Assembly: GCA_030220185.1 (NCBI GenBank)
Contig: JASPKZ010003435.1
Location: forward strand, 628,501-692,500
Source: Diploptera punctata
Lineage: Eukaryota; Arthropoda; Insecta; Blattodea; Blaberidae
Length of the DNA: 64,000 nucleotides
Reading direction: 5' to 3'
A program made the position numbers and the translations under genes. This document shows, one piece after another, positions 11,001-20,924 of the stretch (position 1 is the first letter of the stretch; the number at the start of each line of letters is the position of its first letter). Below the pieces are notes generated by a model that was not told where the DNA came from, did not search any database, and saw only the letters and a program-made list of their open reading frames with translations.

Positions 11001-11590
11001 ATTCATATATTTGCCGTGTTTATTAAGAATGTATCAATGTATTTTTATCTGCCTTAATTGTTCGTTTTGTCTTGGAAGTGCCCCTGGCTTGAGCATATGT
11101 CTCATCCATGGAGGTTCTCCATGTCTTTGTGTTGTTAAAAAGTCACAGTTCGTGTCCCTTTAAGGTCCGATTGGAGTAAAGCATGTAAAAGTATCCAGTA
11201 AGAAAGAGGTTAAACTAAGATAAAAACTATATGATTAAGAGATAATCAAAACAACGATTAAAAGTAATGTGCTTTAGAAATAGTAAGTTTTTAACATGTT
11301 CCAATAACATCATTATTTAAATAATTTAGTGCCACCTACATTGTGTATCCATTAAGACATTGTTACCCACTGGTGAATACTGGTTACAATAAAGATTTGC
11401 ATAGAGGAATGAGAAAGACATATTATTACAAATATCCTGTAAACGTTTTTAGTATCAATGAGTAAAGTTAATAGAGCCTATATAATTATATTTGACGTGA
11501 TCATATTTATCTACTCATTTTAAGATTATGTGCAATAATAATTTCAGCTCATGAACAACTTTTTATGTTGTTATTTTCATTGTTAGGCCC
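11001..11590. other. Unannotated DNA
   Basis: A TCATCATTCATA run follows the SINE remnant. Nothing else was recognised. Confidence 0.45.
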
Positions 11591-11599
11591 TATATAATA

Positions 11600-11735
11600 C
11601 TAGCTGGCCCGGCGAACGTCGTATCGCCTTTAAATATTTTTACGTTGTTTTAATAGTTATCTGCTATTCGGGGCGGAAACAAATCCAACAAATCAAAGAT
11701 CATAAAAATCGGTCCAGCCGTTCTTAATCCTATAT
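11600..11735 (-). mobile_element. Helitron-like element, 3' end, opposite orientation
   Basis: Read on the minus strand it repeats element B, from AGAACGGCTGGACCGATTTT through GGCGA...TTCGCC to GGGCCAGCTAG. The terminal CTAG at 11,600-11,603 is intact here, followed by T. The 5' end is truncated. Together with element B it forms an inverted pair about 1.1 kb apart. Confidence 0.6.
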
Positions 11736-11739
11736 TAGA

Positions 11740-12340
11740 TTAGAACAACGTATGGGCTCGGGCTTTCAGAACTTCGCAACCTTGTGTAAATTTTTATCGT
11801 ATCCATTGTTTTTGTTATGAATGAATGGAAATGAAATTAATTATACAGTGTTATATAATCTGTTAGGATGTTCCGGGTTTAACACATTAGGAATTCTTAC
11901 GACTCGAACAGCCATTTTCTGGGTTGGGTCCAGGACCTTCCTTTGTCCCTATTCTACCCTAAGTTGTCATGTAAGCTCAGAGTCATGAGGAAGAACACGA
12001 ATGCACCCTCTCCTTGGAATTGTTTTCATTAAATATTTTATTCTTCTGTTAATAAAGTATTAAGTATGTAATGAATTTACTGGTGACGTTTCAGCCAAAC
12101 TTTTCACGGACGTTTATTTTTTTTGTGTACGATATGAAACATGGCTTTAGGGAATATGTATGGAAACACAGAATGCAAGTTATTCAACCAGTTTTTTGTG
12201 GTTCAATGTTGATCTTTTTCCATTAACGCAATTTAACCTCTAACTTTATAGGTAGTTTTACGTGCTAGGCCAGCCGAGCCTTACAGTTCAATCACCTGTC
12301 GGGAAAGGGATTTTAAATTATGGATCACTCTCATACTTTT
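11740..12340. other. Unannotated DNA
   Basis: No motif-bearing frame or repeat was recognised. Confidence 0.45.
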
Positions 12341-12344
12341 TTGA

Positions 12345-12480
12345 AAACACAAGGAGATAGAGAGCCTCCTCGAATGAGTAATGAATTCAATGTCAGGACC
12401 TCCTGACAATACAGCATTAAGACGAAACACACCATTCACACAAATTCATACTATTGTTTGCAAGACATTTGTAGAAAGAG
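12345..12480 (-). repeat. Fragment resembling the SINE-B long variant body
   Basis: CAGGACCTCCTGACAATAC and ACACCATTCACACAAATTCA match in order the body of the degenerate elements at about 53,050-53,120 and 63,220-63,300. The tRNA-like part is not attached here, though SINE-B pieces occur at 13.1 kb. Confidence 0.4.
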
Positions 12481-12804
12481 ACAGCTGAGCTCAACTCTCT
12501 CACTCGCACCAGTGCTGTCGGTGTTTCTTCACCAGATGTTAATAGGGGAAAAGGGGAAAGGCGAAAACTGACAACAGGGTGAGTTCTTTCTTTTGTAACT
12601 GGGCGAAAACGGTCGAGGATCTACCCTTATATCTCCATCTCTCTTTTTTTGTAAGCCTATGTTTTACCTTTACAGAGATTTAGGCGCTTCCTCCTACAGG
12701 GAAGAATTTAAACCATGCTAATTTAGTTACACTTGTTTTCGAATAGATGTCATTTTGAGTGGTACGAGGTCAGCGTTCCGCCTCATACTGACATCTAGGA
12801 AACC

Positions 12805-13048
12805 AAGGTAGTACTAGGACGGGAAAAATTCGGTAAATTTTGCTTAGAGGCCTTTTCATTCAGGCTTAAGGATTTTTTACGAGCCTGAAAATCTTCAGAC
12901 TCGGGACCCACGGCTTAAAGTCCCTCCCGGAGGACTTGCTCCTTGGATTTTTCCTTCCCAAAAAATCCATCGACCCCGGCCGGGTTTGAACCCGCGACCC
13001 TTGGGACCAGAGGCAAGGAGCATAACCACTAGTCCACCGCGGTCGACC
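12805..13048 (-). repeat. SINE-D, tRNA-headed
   Basis: On the minus strand it starts CCGCGGTGGACTAGTGGTTA (A-box-like TGGACTAGTGG) and carries GCGGGTTCAAACCCGG (B box GGTTCAAACC), spaced as in a tRNA. A body follows with TTTTTTGGGAAGGAAAAAT and paired CCCGAG and TCAGGCTC runs. It ends near 12,805. This is the only copy in the window, so its limits are approximate. Confidence 0.65.
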
Positions 13049-13104
13049 ATCTCTCTCTTTGCCAAATTAAACCAGATATATTATAAACACGGTGAATATG
13101 ATAA

Positions 13105-13290
13105 TGATATATATGATGGCCAGATGTTGTTCGGCGACCGTTTGGACCTTAATGTTTCCTGACATTTCTCTCATAGATGAGAAAAAATCAGAAAATAAAA
13201 CCATCATCCAAGAATCTTGCCACGACCGGAGATCCAAATAGGGTCTATTGCGTACGGGGCAGCTAGCCTACCCTGAGACCACAGCTGTTC
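13105..13290 (-). repeat. Degenerate SINE-B
   Basis: Shows GATGGCCAGATG, GGCGACCGTTTGGACC, TTCCTGACATTT and CTGAGACCACAGCTG in the fixed SINE-B minus-strand order. The B-box region is badly mutated (GACCGGAGATCCAAAT). Confidence 0.65.
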
Positions 13291-13790
13291 ACCAATATTG
13301 ATCTATCTATCTTCGGGTTTTTACAGCTGCTGCCGTCTTCCCGTGCCAAACTTCCAAAGCCTATGATCTTGGGCAACTTCAATGCTTAGCCCTCTTGCTT
13401 GCATTACTAATCTTCATGCTTTCCTCCCATGTTAACTTCGGTCTCTCTCTTTTCTTCTTTCCAATATTGATCATAATGTAATTATTTCAATACATCCTCG
13501 TTGCGTTTATGATGATTTTATTACATTCAGGATTTTATTGGTCTTTCCAAAAGTCATTAAAAAAGTAATATAATCTGCCCAACACACAAGTCAGTATTAC
13601 TAATTTATAGTAGAAGTGCAATATGATAACCGCACTCCTAGATATTTACTTTCTTCTTCTCTATATAACAGTCCTAATTATTATTGATAAGTTGTACATA
13701 CTAAATATTTTACTTCGAAATTATTATCTATCATATGTAAATAATAATTTATGAAAAACAACTAAAAACACAAGAAAAGAAAAATTAAAT
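13291..13790. other. Unannotated AT-rich DNA
   Basis: Nothing recognised between the SINE-B remnant and the following LINE end. Confidence 0.45.
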
Positions 13791-14175
13791 TTTATAAAGT
13801 AATGGCTGTTCCTGTATTGATGTATGAATCAGGATGTTGGACGATCACTAAAAGACAAGAACAAAGATTGGAAGCAGCTGAGATGAGATTTTTAAGAAAT
13901 ATAGCAGGATATACTCTGCTGGATAAGAAAAGAAATTAAGATATAAGAAAGGAACTAAATATTTTCAAACTTACAGACCGAATAATTAAATATAGGAACG
14001 ACTGGAATGAGCATTTTGATAGAATGCCAGAAGGAAGATTTCCAAAATTATTGCTAAAATAAACCGCACGGAAGGAGAAATGTTGGACGTCCACACGGAA
14101 GATGGTCTGAACAATTTTAACAATTCTAGTTTTCATGAAAACGGAACGAACCAACAGGTTTAATCCCTGGATGAT
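13790..14175 (+). pseudogene. LINE ORF2 C-terminal end
   Basis: One frame reads KFYKVMAVPVLMYESGCW, then RLEAAEMRFLRNIAGYTLLD, a TAA, then DIRKELNIFKLTDRIIKYRN and DWNEHFDRMPEGRFPK. These are the ordered landmarks of the post-RT domain of a common insect LINE clade (Y-S/G-C-W, AEMRFLR.IAGY, W..H..RM...PK). Two in-frame stops and a shift at the end kill it. The RT itself is missing by 5' truncation. The tail CGAACCAACAGGTTTAATCC matches other LINE ends in this window. Confidence 0.85.
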
Positions 14176-15356
14176 GAACTAAAACGCACAATTCCTCAAT
14201 TTCATAAGTACATGACTTCTATTTAAATCAATAAAGCATTCATGTATTTCAATGCTTCACAATATCATCAGTGTTATTTCGATTTTTTAATGTTAGAAAC
14301 AAGAAAAAAGAGGTAAACATATATTTCAGAGATGAGTGGGGAAGATACAGTTACTCTAAGTCTCTCCAGAATTAGAACCATTCAATTTTCAACTTACGTA
14401 TACTTGCAGGGCAGAAAATAATTTTGTAAATAACGTGTTAATTACATAATCTATTTAATTACTTTATTAATTAAAAGTTGGTTCCAATACTGAAGTTAAA
14501 TTTTTATTATAGGCACATTTTTTTTAAAACTAAACTTCAGTCCCAAATCTATTACCTTCTTCATAATCATGAAGAGAAAAAAGTCAATCAAGTATCTGAA
14601 ATACGTAAAGGCGCTATGATTCAAAAGTAAAAAAAAAAAATGTAAAGAAAGAGACTGTAAAACAATTAATAATTCTCTTTGTGATAGGAAGTACAGTAGT
14701 ATGATGAAAGGCAGATTTAAACGACATAACAAGGAATTTAGTTGTTTATAAACAGATAATGATGTTCAAATAAAGTTATTACATATACTGTGCATTATAT
14801 ATCGTAATATATAATTTGAAATTAATTGTAGTTTCATTAAAGTAAAATATTGTCAATGTTGAGATAAATTCCCTAGAAACAGTTGTGTGTTTGATCCGAG
14901 AATTTGGCAACGAATGTTAATTACCACGACAAAGATTGCCGACGAATAAGGAGTCTTTATATTGAAATCACGCGTCTTTTTAGTATTTCAGAGGAATAAA
15001 AACAAGACTGGCGATTTAATTCTCGAAATTAATAGTTTTATGATCATCCAACCCACCTCTATTCAAAGAGAAAGTCGATGTTCGTAAATTGTGTATAAAA
15101 CGTGTAATCTCAGACTCCCACTGGAATCCTCATCATTTATATGGAAAACGTTAAAGCAGTGTGGAAACATAAGCATTACTTTCCTGACAAAACCTCATTA
15201 CTTACAGAATTTACAAAGACAACCCTCTTTCTCTTCCTGCAGTGATATCATCTGAGAGGGAAATTATGATCAGTGGCGTTTGTACCAAACCCTGTAGAGG
15301 ACTAGATAAAACATTTTATCGTGGTAACTTAGATGTTATTTAAACGTTGTACGAAA
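14176..15356. other. Unannotated AT-rich DNA
   Basis: About 1.2 kb without a motif-bearing frame, tRNA box or clear repeat. Short A-runs only. Confidence 0.45.
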
Positions 15357-15550
15357 ACCAGAGGGAAAATGTCTAGTTGGTAAACCAAGATGAGGTAGGA
15401 GAATAATATTAGCCAAGATTTGAGGGAAGTATATTATACGGGGATAAGTGGAAAACATTAGCTCACGATATAAGTATATGTATGGGGATATTACGTCCGC
15501 GCGTCCATGAACCTAGGGGTTTGATGGTGCCTGTGAGTTAATTAGTTATA
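15357..15550 (+). pseudogene. LINE-1 family tail
   Basis: Reads CCAGAGGGAAAATGTCTAG, GGTAAACCAAGATGAGG and AGGAGAATAATATTA, matching the LINE-1 motif GKPEGKxPVGRPRMRxEN seen at 25.3 kb. It ends CCTGTGAGTTAATTAG, the family's GTTA-like tail. Only about the last 190 bp of the element remain. Confidence 0.75.
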
Positions 15551-15740
15551 GGACTATGCTGTATAAACATGAATGAATGTACGTGTCAATCAAAGCGACT
15601 CACGAAAAAATCACATTTATGATACTTGCCCATAATTCTGTGTTACTAATCTCAATCTGATTTGGAAAGTCGGGAAAAGTTTTGGTCATATCGCATGTAA
15701 GTTCTTGAATAGGCTATATTCAAGCCTCCTCTTATCTAAC

Positions 15741-16310
15741 AAACTAACTCACGCTTTGGCACTATCGAATCTTTAGGTTCATGGCTGCGCGGACATAAGC
15801 TCTCTCACTATATCCCTATCCTAAGCCAATGTTTTTCAATCATTCCCTGTATAATCCGTCTCCTTCAAATCATGATTAATATCATTCTCTCATCTCATTC
15901 TTGGTCTACCAACTGGGCGTTTTCCCTCTGGTTTTCCTCAAGAAGGTTCCATGCACGTCTTTCATTCCCACTCGTGCCACGTGTTCTGCCCATCGCACTC
16001 TACGAGACATGACTGTTCTTATTACATCTGGCTTCCTATACAGACTATGTAGTTCAATGTTATGTAGTCTTCTCCTTTCACCTGTCTGTTCATCTCTCTT
16101 TGGTCCAACATTTTTCCTAAGAACTTTATTCTCAAATACTCGTAATCTCCTTCCTTCCTTAAAGTAAGAGTCCATGGTTCGCATCCATGTAATATAACTG
16201 GTAGAATAACAGTTTTATATAGTTTCAGTTCAATATTTTTTAAGGAGTTGGAGACAATAGTCCTTATAATGCATAATAGCATGCATTTTCAGAATTTAGC
16301 CTATGTTTTA
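15741..16310 (-). pseudogene. LINE-1 family C-terminal end
   Basis: Minus-strand frames give KLYKTVILPVILHGCEPW, YEYLRIKFLGKMLDQREMNR, then RRVRWAEHVARVGMKD and a degraded GRPRMRWEN equivalent. Several frameshifts split it. The 3' end is at about 15,743, near the simple AACTAACTCA tail. It lies opposite the shorter LINE-1 tail 200 bp upstream. Confidence 0.82.
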
Positions 16311-16316
16311 TTTCTG

Positions 16317-16995
16317 TTGGCATTTAATTGCTGTAAGATATTAAATATAGAATTGGTACCTTGTAAGTCAGTCGTTCTCAACTGAATTATCTTCATCGAG
16401 CTATTCCAATATGGAGACCTTTCAAAAACAATGTTTCATCTTCTGTATTTTACCTGGTACCGATGTTGTTGTATAGGTTGTCTTCTTCTTTTTCTTATTC
16501 TTCTTCCTCTTCTTCTTCTTCACGGTTTAGGCTTATTTTCTAGTCTGTTCCGGCTCCAAATTTCTGCACTTTCCATCTCGTTTGGTCTTCCCAAACTTCT
16601 TCTTCCTCGTGGTGAATAGCTGCATGCTGCTTTTGGTATTCTATTCTCAGTCAACCTTGCCAAGTGTTATTTCTAGTTTGTTCTGTATTTTCTATTGTTG
16701 TGTTTAATTCCTCTACTTTTAGTTGCTGTCTTATTTTTGTGTTATGTTTTTTGTCTGTTCTTTGATATCCTGCTATTGGTCTGAGGAATCTCATTTCAGC
16801 ACCTTGTATAGTTTGTATAAGGGATTTATGTCTGCGGGTATATTCTAAGTACCAGTTAAAACGCAGAAGATGAAACATTGTTTTTGAATGGCCTCCATAT
16901 TGGAATAACTCGATCAAGTTAATAATTATTTGAGGACGACTGATTTACCAGGTACCAATTTTATAATTAACATCTTATTACATAACCATAACGGT
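16317..16995. mobile_element. Foldback element with CAGTCGTCCTCAA arms
   Basis: Left arm 16,317-16,470 and right arm 16,850-16,995 are inverted copies. Both hold GGTACC(T)TGGTAA, CAGTCGT(C/T)CTCAA, ATTCCAATATGGAG and ACAATGTTTCATCTTCTG. The arms extend beyond the CAGTCG block, so that block is not the true end. The interior is occupied by a LINE fragment. Same family as 2,040-2,975. Confidence 0.65.
16475..16860 (-). pseudogene. LINE C-terminal fragment inside the foldback
   Basis: Minus strand reads YTRRHKSLIQTIQGAEMRFL, PIAGYQRTD and IRQQLKVEELN, the same landmarks as at 13.8 kb. The low-coordinate end is a TTCTTC run, i.e. a (GAA)n tail on the sense strand. Probably inserted into the element's loop. 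A related short copy is at 60,022-60,236. Confidence 0.78.
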
Positions 16996-16999
16996 GATT

Positions 17000-17329
17000 T
17001 AAAATGAATTTCAAAATGTTGATCTCATTCCTACTTGTGATTATTATCACTAGGTATTTTATTCAATCATTTCTTCAAAAGTTCCCAAGGCTACTGTGTT
17101 TAATAATTTTGTGAAGATAAATTAATGATCTATGAAATTAATTAACCCTTAAATTGGCAATGTATACTATAGGATACGTCACTCGGTTTAATTTAATTAA
17201 TATTTTTAATAAAACAGAAGAAATCGCACGAATATAAATTACTCAAATTTGTGTTAATTTACAAATTATACCTAACAATAACAGTTATACATGATTGTGT
17301 TTTCATTGCGGTCCGTCACATTTAAATGG
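17000..17329. other. Unannotated AT-rich DNA
   Basis: Nothing recognised. Confidence 0.4.
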
Positions 17330-17549
17330 TTGACACGAGAAGTTAGTCTAAGTGTTAAGAATCTTGTTTAACATCTTTATAAAAATTGTTGTTTTAAATT
17401 CTACTGAGATGCGAGTAAAACGAATTCGATGTGATTAGTGTCGGGATTATTTGTGAATTTGTCTTTGAATTCCAAAGAAATTACGAAAAACTGCAGTGAA
17501 TTTAGACAGTGCAGATTGGCCTACTTAATCACAGAAACTCCTGAATATA

Positions 17550-18190
17550 CACCGTGCTCCATTCAAACTTCCCACATTTTTAATTAATCATAACTCTTAA
17601 AGTATGCGGAATTATGAAATGAGGTTGGTATTAAAAGAAAGATAAACTCAAAGCATTTTTGGTTTCATTGCTGCAGTTAATTCATTTGTCGCATGTTGAA
17701 CAATAATGACACAAAACAAAATGGCGACCCCTCAGCAACGAGCACAAACAGTTTGTTGGTATGCAGAGACGAAGTCGATAATTACACTGCAAAGAAATTA
17801 CCGAAGAGAATATGGAGGAAATGCACCTAATAGGAAGACTATTAAGGCATGGCTGGAGAGTTTTCGGCGACTGGAAGCGTTAAAAAAGAATACACGTGTT
17901 TGGGAAGAAAATGTTGAAAACATTAGAGAAGGATTTCAGAGACGTCCACAAAAATCAATTCGCCAAGCTTCCCGGCAGTTCAATGGACATGTTGGACAGA
18001 ACGGTGGCACGAAATCGAATACAGACTTGATATTGTTCGTGCTACTAACGTTGCACATATAGAGGTGTTTTAGTGTGTGGCAATGAGATTTCTTTGAGTT
18101 TCTGTTTCGTTCAATACCGACCTCATTTCATAATTCCGAATTCTTTGTTAGTTATGATTAGTTAAAATGTGGGAGATTTGAATGGGACAC
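17550..18190 (+). mobile_element. Internally deleted mariner-like element with TIRs
   Basis: Imperfect terminal inverted repeats of about 100 bp share CCATTCAAA, CCCACATTTT, TAATCATAACT and GGAATTATGAAATGAGGT. TA flanks the right end at 18,191-18,192, with TA also at the left junction. It holds the start and end of a transposase joined directly. The empty version of the site is at about 18,960. Confidence 0.85.
17706..18062 (+). pseudogene. mariner-family transposase, HTH part joined to C-terminus
   Basis: The product starts with MATPQQRAQTVCWYAETKS (alternative Met at 17,721) and continues with RRFRREYG-like RNYRREYGGNAPNRKTIKAW. This is the N-terminal helix-turn-helix (DUF4817-like) seen in a mariner subgroup. 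EENVENIREGFQRRPQKS begins the second HTH. The catalytic core is absent. Just after residue ~90 the DNA jumps to a C-terminal piece that in a neighbouring frame reads EIEYRLDIVRATN and then HIEVF with a stop, a typical end of this transposase. The listed frame therefore reads the wrong frame in its last ~25 residues. It may bind TIRs but cannot cut. Confidence 0.82.
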
Positions 18191-18589
18191 TACGTAAGTC
18201 CTAAATACTAATGTCAGAACTTATTCACAACTTTATACCTTAAAATGTGTAGTATGTAAGCAATTCGTTATAACAAAAATTAGTGTATGTCTGTTCTTCA
18301 TGACCCAAAAAATACTTGATCAATTTGAATGAGTTTTTTTCATCAATTAGATACTTTTTTCTGGAATAATTAACTTATATAACACACATCCCTAAGTAGT
18401 ATAGGGCCGGAACTAAGAAAAATGAGCATCGGTGCACTAAAAAGGTCGCTTTTTGGACGTTAAAAAAGCTTAGGCTCCCTAAATCATAAAAAATACACGA
18501 AATTAATGTGCACAGAACTGAATATCTGATAAAAACTCCTCAAAAAGTCCACAAATGCATATGTCTATTTTTTACGGGAAACTTACTAT

Positions 18590-18775
18590 AACCATTTTTG
18601 TCCTTCAGCTCATTGAGGACAAGAAGATCGGAATGAGTAGATTGCCGGACAACGCCAGGTATTCGTTACGGGGTATTGAAAATTAATTACGATATAAATA
18701 TATAATTATTTTTTATTTTACTTATTCAACTAAATATAAAACACATTTCATTTATTTAGGCGTAGCAGAGCACCC
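18590..18775 (-). repeat. Unit of the 20.9-22 kb tandem repeat, inverted
   Basis: On the minus strand it reads GGCGTTGTCCGGCAATCTAC, CCGATCTTCTTG and GAGCTGAAGGACAAAAATGG. This is the same phrase order as the repeat units at 21,075-21,240. Confidence 0.65.
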
Positions 18776-18779
18776 CGGA

Positions 18780-19050
18780 TATTACTAACTATTCTTATAA
18801 AAAATTGGTATTTAAAATTCTATCGGGATGCGAGTAAAAACGAATTTTATGTGATTAATGTTGGAATTATTTGTGCATTTGCCTTTGCAATTAAGTAAAA
18901 TTACAAACCCCTCAGTGAATATGGATAGTGCAGCTTGCGTATTTAACTTAGGACCTCCTGAATACAAATCCTAAATGCTACTGTCGGAACTAACACATTT
19001 ACATCCCGTAAATCTTAAAATTGTTATCTATAAACTAGTTAATATTTTAG
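18780..19050 (+). repeat. Duplicated segment, copy 2 (empty mariner site)
   Basis: Same sequence order as 17,330-17,549 plus 18,191-18,265 but without the mariner. The junction reads CTCCTGAATACAAATCCTAA. Confidence 0.75.
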
Positions 19051-19093
19051 AACTGATGACACTGCACAAAGCTTAAAATTGAAGCCTAATAAT

Positions 19094-19143
<50 letters not shown>
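19094..19143. repeat. (TA)n(TG)n microsatellite
   Basis: About 13 TA units followed by about 12 TG units. Confidence 0.95.
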
Positions 19144-19144
<1 letters not shown>

Positions 19145-19162
19145 TATATTGCAGATTTCCTT

Positions 19163-19265
19163 GATAATGACATGTGGGATCATGCCGAAACGTCGGAATT
19201 AGTGGCCAGAGGCCGAACTTGAATCCAAGACGCGGAAAACCCAAGAAAACTTTCATATTCATGTA
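19163..19265 (+). repeat. One arm of the 36.5 kb foldback family
   Basis: Reads CATGTGGGATCATGCCGAAA, CGTCGGAATTAGTGGCCAGA and CCAAGAAAACTTTCAT, matching the right arm of 36,416-36,570. Confidence 0.7.
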
Positions 19266-19276
19266 TATATACACAT

Positions 19277-19611
19277 CCATCCATAGTAATTCTGCTCGAG
19301 AGCAGGTCTTTCAATGCAATCATAGCATTTTCATGCTATGCTTTGCAGCTCTACTAGGGAATTATAAGTGTGGTAGCTCCCCGTTACTTTCCACATCGGT
19401 GAAGGATGGTGATGGTAATGATAAGGAAGATGATAGAGATGGCCGAATGGTTTACGGGGACCGTTGGGCCCTACGTTTCCTGACATTTAGCCTATCTTAT
19501 AGGTGAGGAAAAAATCCGAAGAAATCTCACTCAGGAGCCTGTCCCGACAGGAAATCGAACCCAGGGCCGCTGCGTGAAAAGGCAGCACGCTACCTCGAGA
19601 CCACAGCGGTG

Positions 19612-19613
<2 letters not shown>
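19277..19613 (-). repeat. SINE-B, near full length
   Basis: Minus strand: CCCACCGCTGTGGTCTCGAG (A-box region), B-box-like GGTTCGATTTCC, then the body with GTCAGGAAACG and CATCACCATCC, ending TACTATGGATGG at 19,277. The tRNA-like head makes an RNA polymerase III promoter likely in the source element. Confidence 0.88.

Positions 19614-19654
<41 letters not shown>
19614..19654. repeat. (TA)n microsatellite
   Basis: About 20 TA units against the head of the SINE-B copy. Confidence 0.95.
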
Positions 19655-19657
<3 letters not shown>

Positions 19658-19885
19658 CAGTTATAGTGGTATGGCCATGTCAAAAGAATGCCAGAGCAAA
19701 GATTGTCTAAAAGTGTTATGGAATAGATCCCAATGGAAAGGAGGAAGAGAGGAAGACGGAAGAAAACTTGGATAGAAGGGTACAAGCAGCTATGAATATC
19801 AGAGGATTGGAAGAAGATTAATGAATGGAGAGAGAGGAATGGCGTTTGGTTTCTGGAAGACGGCGGCAGCTGCCATGATACCGGA
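19655..19885 (+). pseudogene. LINE ORF2 C-terminal tail
   Basis: Reads WYGHVKRMPEQRLSKSVME, then RRKRGRRKKTWIEGYKQ and a Trp-Arg rich end followed by GATAATGATAATGATAT. The first part is the W.GH..RM.E.R..K block of a LINE tail distinct from the LINE-1 family. Two stops and a shift are visible. Confidence 0.75.
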
Positions 19886-19904
19886 TAATGATAATGATAT
19901 ATAT

Positions 19905-19965
19905 ATATTAAGCTTGCATTGCTCAATGTTAAACATTTAATTATAACATATATATATACAGTAGA
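19905..19965 (+). repeat. SINE-E tail fragment
   Basis: Contains AAGCTTGCATTGCTCAATGT and TTTAATTATAA, the 3' part of SINE-E seen inverted at 36.3 and 58.7 kb. Confidence 0.6.
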
Positions 19966-20920
19966 TAGATAAATTAACAAGTAAAAATAAATGAATAAAT
20001 CAGCGTTTACATAACTCTAGCATGCTTCACTTACTACTTTGCCGTCTATGCTATATTTTTAATCATTTCCAAATCAGTGCAATAATAGATGCGATTTAAC
20101 CTATTTCGGTATTACTTAAAACTCGCGAAAACGACATAACCAATCACTGAGTGATCTACGCCAGTAGTAAAATCTCCTTAAAGTTCAAGTTGACACATTT
20201 TAGACAGAAACATATATATTTCTCCAGCACTCTTCGTCACAGCTAGATTTGTATGGTCGGCTCAGTCATTTAGTTTACAGTCGCTTTACTTGTGGTTAGG
20301 TAGGTCTATTTTGCACGCATAAGTATTTAGCATATCAGGCTGCGATGTTACGTTTACTAGGGCACGTAATTTTTGCTAGTCGGGACTGCGTTCGCGCCAC
20401 ATTTTATTCACTGACTCAAACATACTATATTATAATAATATGTATGAATTTTATTTATATCAGAAAATATAATTATATTATATACATACTAGCGATAACC
20501 CACTAAAAGGACTGAACCCGCTTATACTTTACACATTGTGCGCAATTTCTATATAAGATCTTGTTTTCTTGTTTTCTTTGCGGTCCGTAACATTTAAATA
20601 ACTGGCAGGATAAATTATTGTTTCGCCAATTTAAGGTTAGCCTAATAATACCAAGGTGTCGCGGTCTAATTGAAAACCACTGTGATGGTTTTGTTAGAAT
20701 TGTCACTTATTATCAGTAAGACCCAAACGGTAAAACTGACATTACTTCAATAACTGATTAATTTATGAACCCTTGTTTAAAGGGGCTATATAAACATAAT
20801 ATCCAGCAAGAAAGATATAAAAGAATACAAAATGCTAATTTATTTTTCAATAAATAAAGCATTTAACTTCAAAATATCCGACACGTGAAACAAAAAGCAG
20901 ATTATATAAGACATTCCTAG
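19966..20920. other. Unannotated AT-rich DNA
   Basis: Nothing recognised across about 950 bp. Confidence 0.4.
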
Positions 20921-20924
20921 CCGG

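Larger units (their letters stand above)
17330..18265 (+). repeat. Duplicated segment, copy 1 (split by a mariner)
   Basis: 17,330-17,549 plus 18,191-18,265 match 18,780-19,050 in the same order. Shared landmarks are GATGCGAGTAAAA, TTAATG/TTAGTG...ATTATTTGTG, CTCAGTGAAT/CTGCAGTGAAT, CTCCTGAATA, GTCCTAAATACTA and TGTCAGAAC. In this copy a 641-bp element sits between CTCCTGAATA and GTCCTAAAT. Confidence 0.75.

Noticed and set aside
19531..19980. 149-codon minus-strand frame
   Set aside because: It crosses a SINE-B, a TA microsatellite and an antisense LINE tail, so it is an assembly of repeats.
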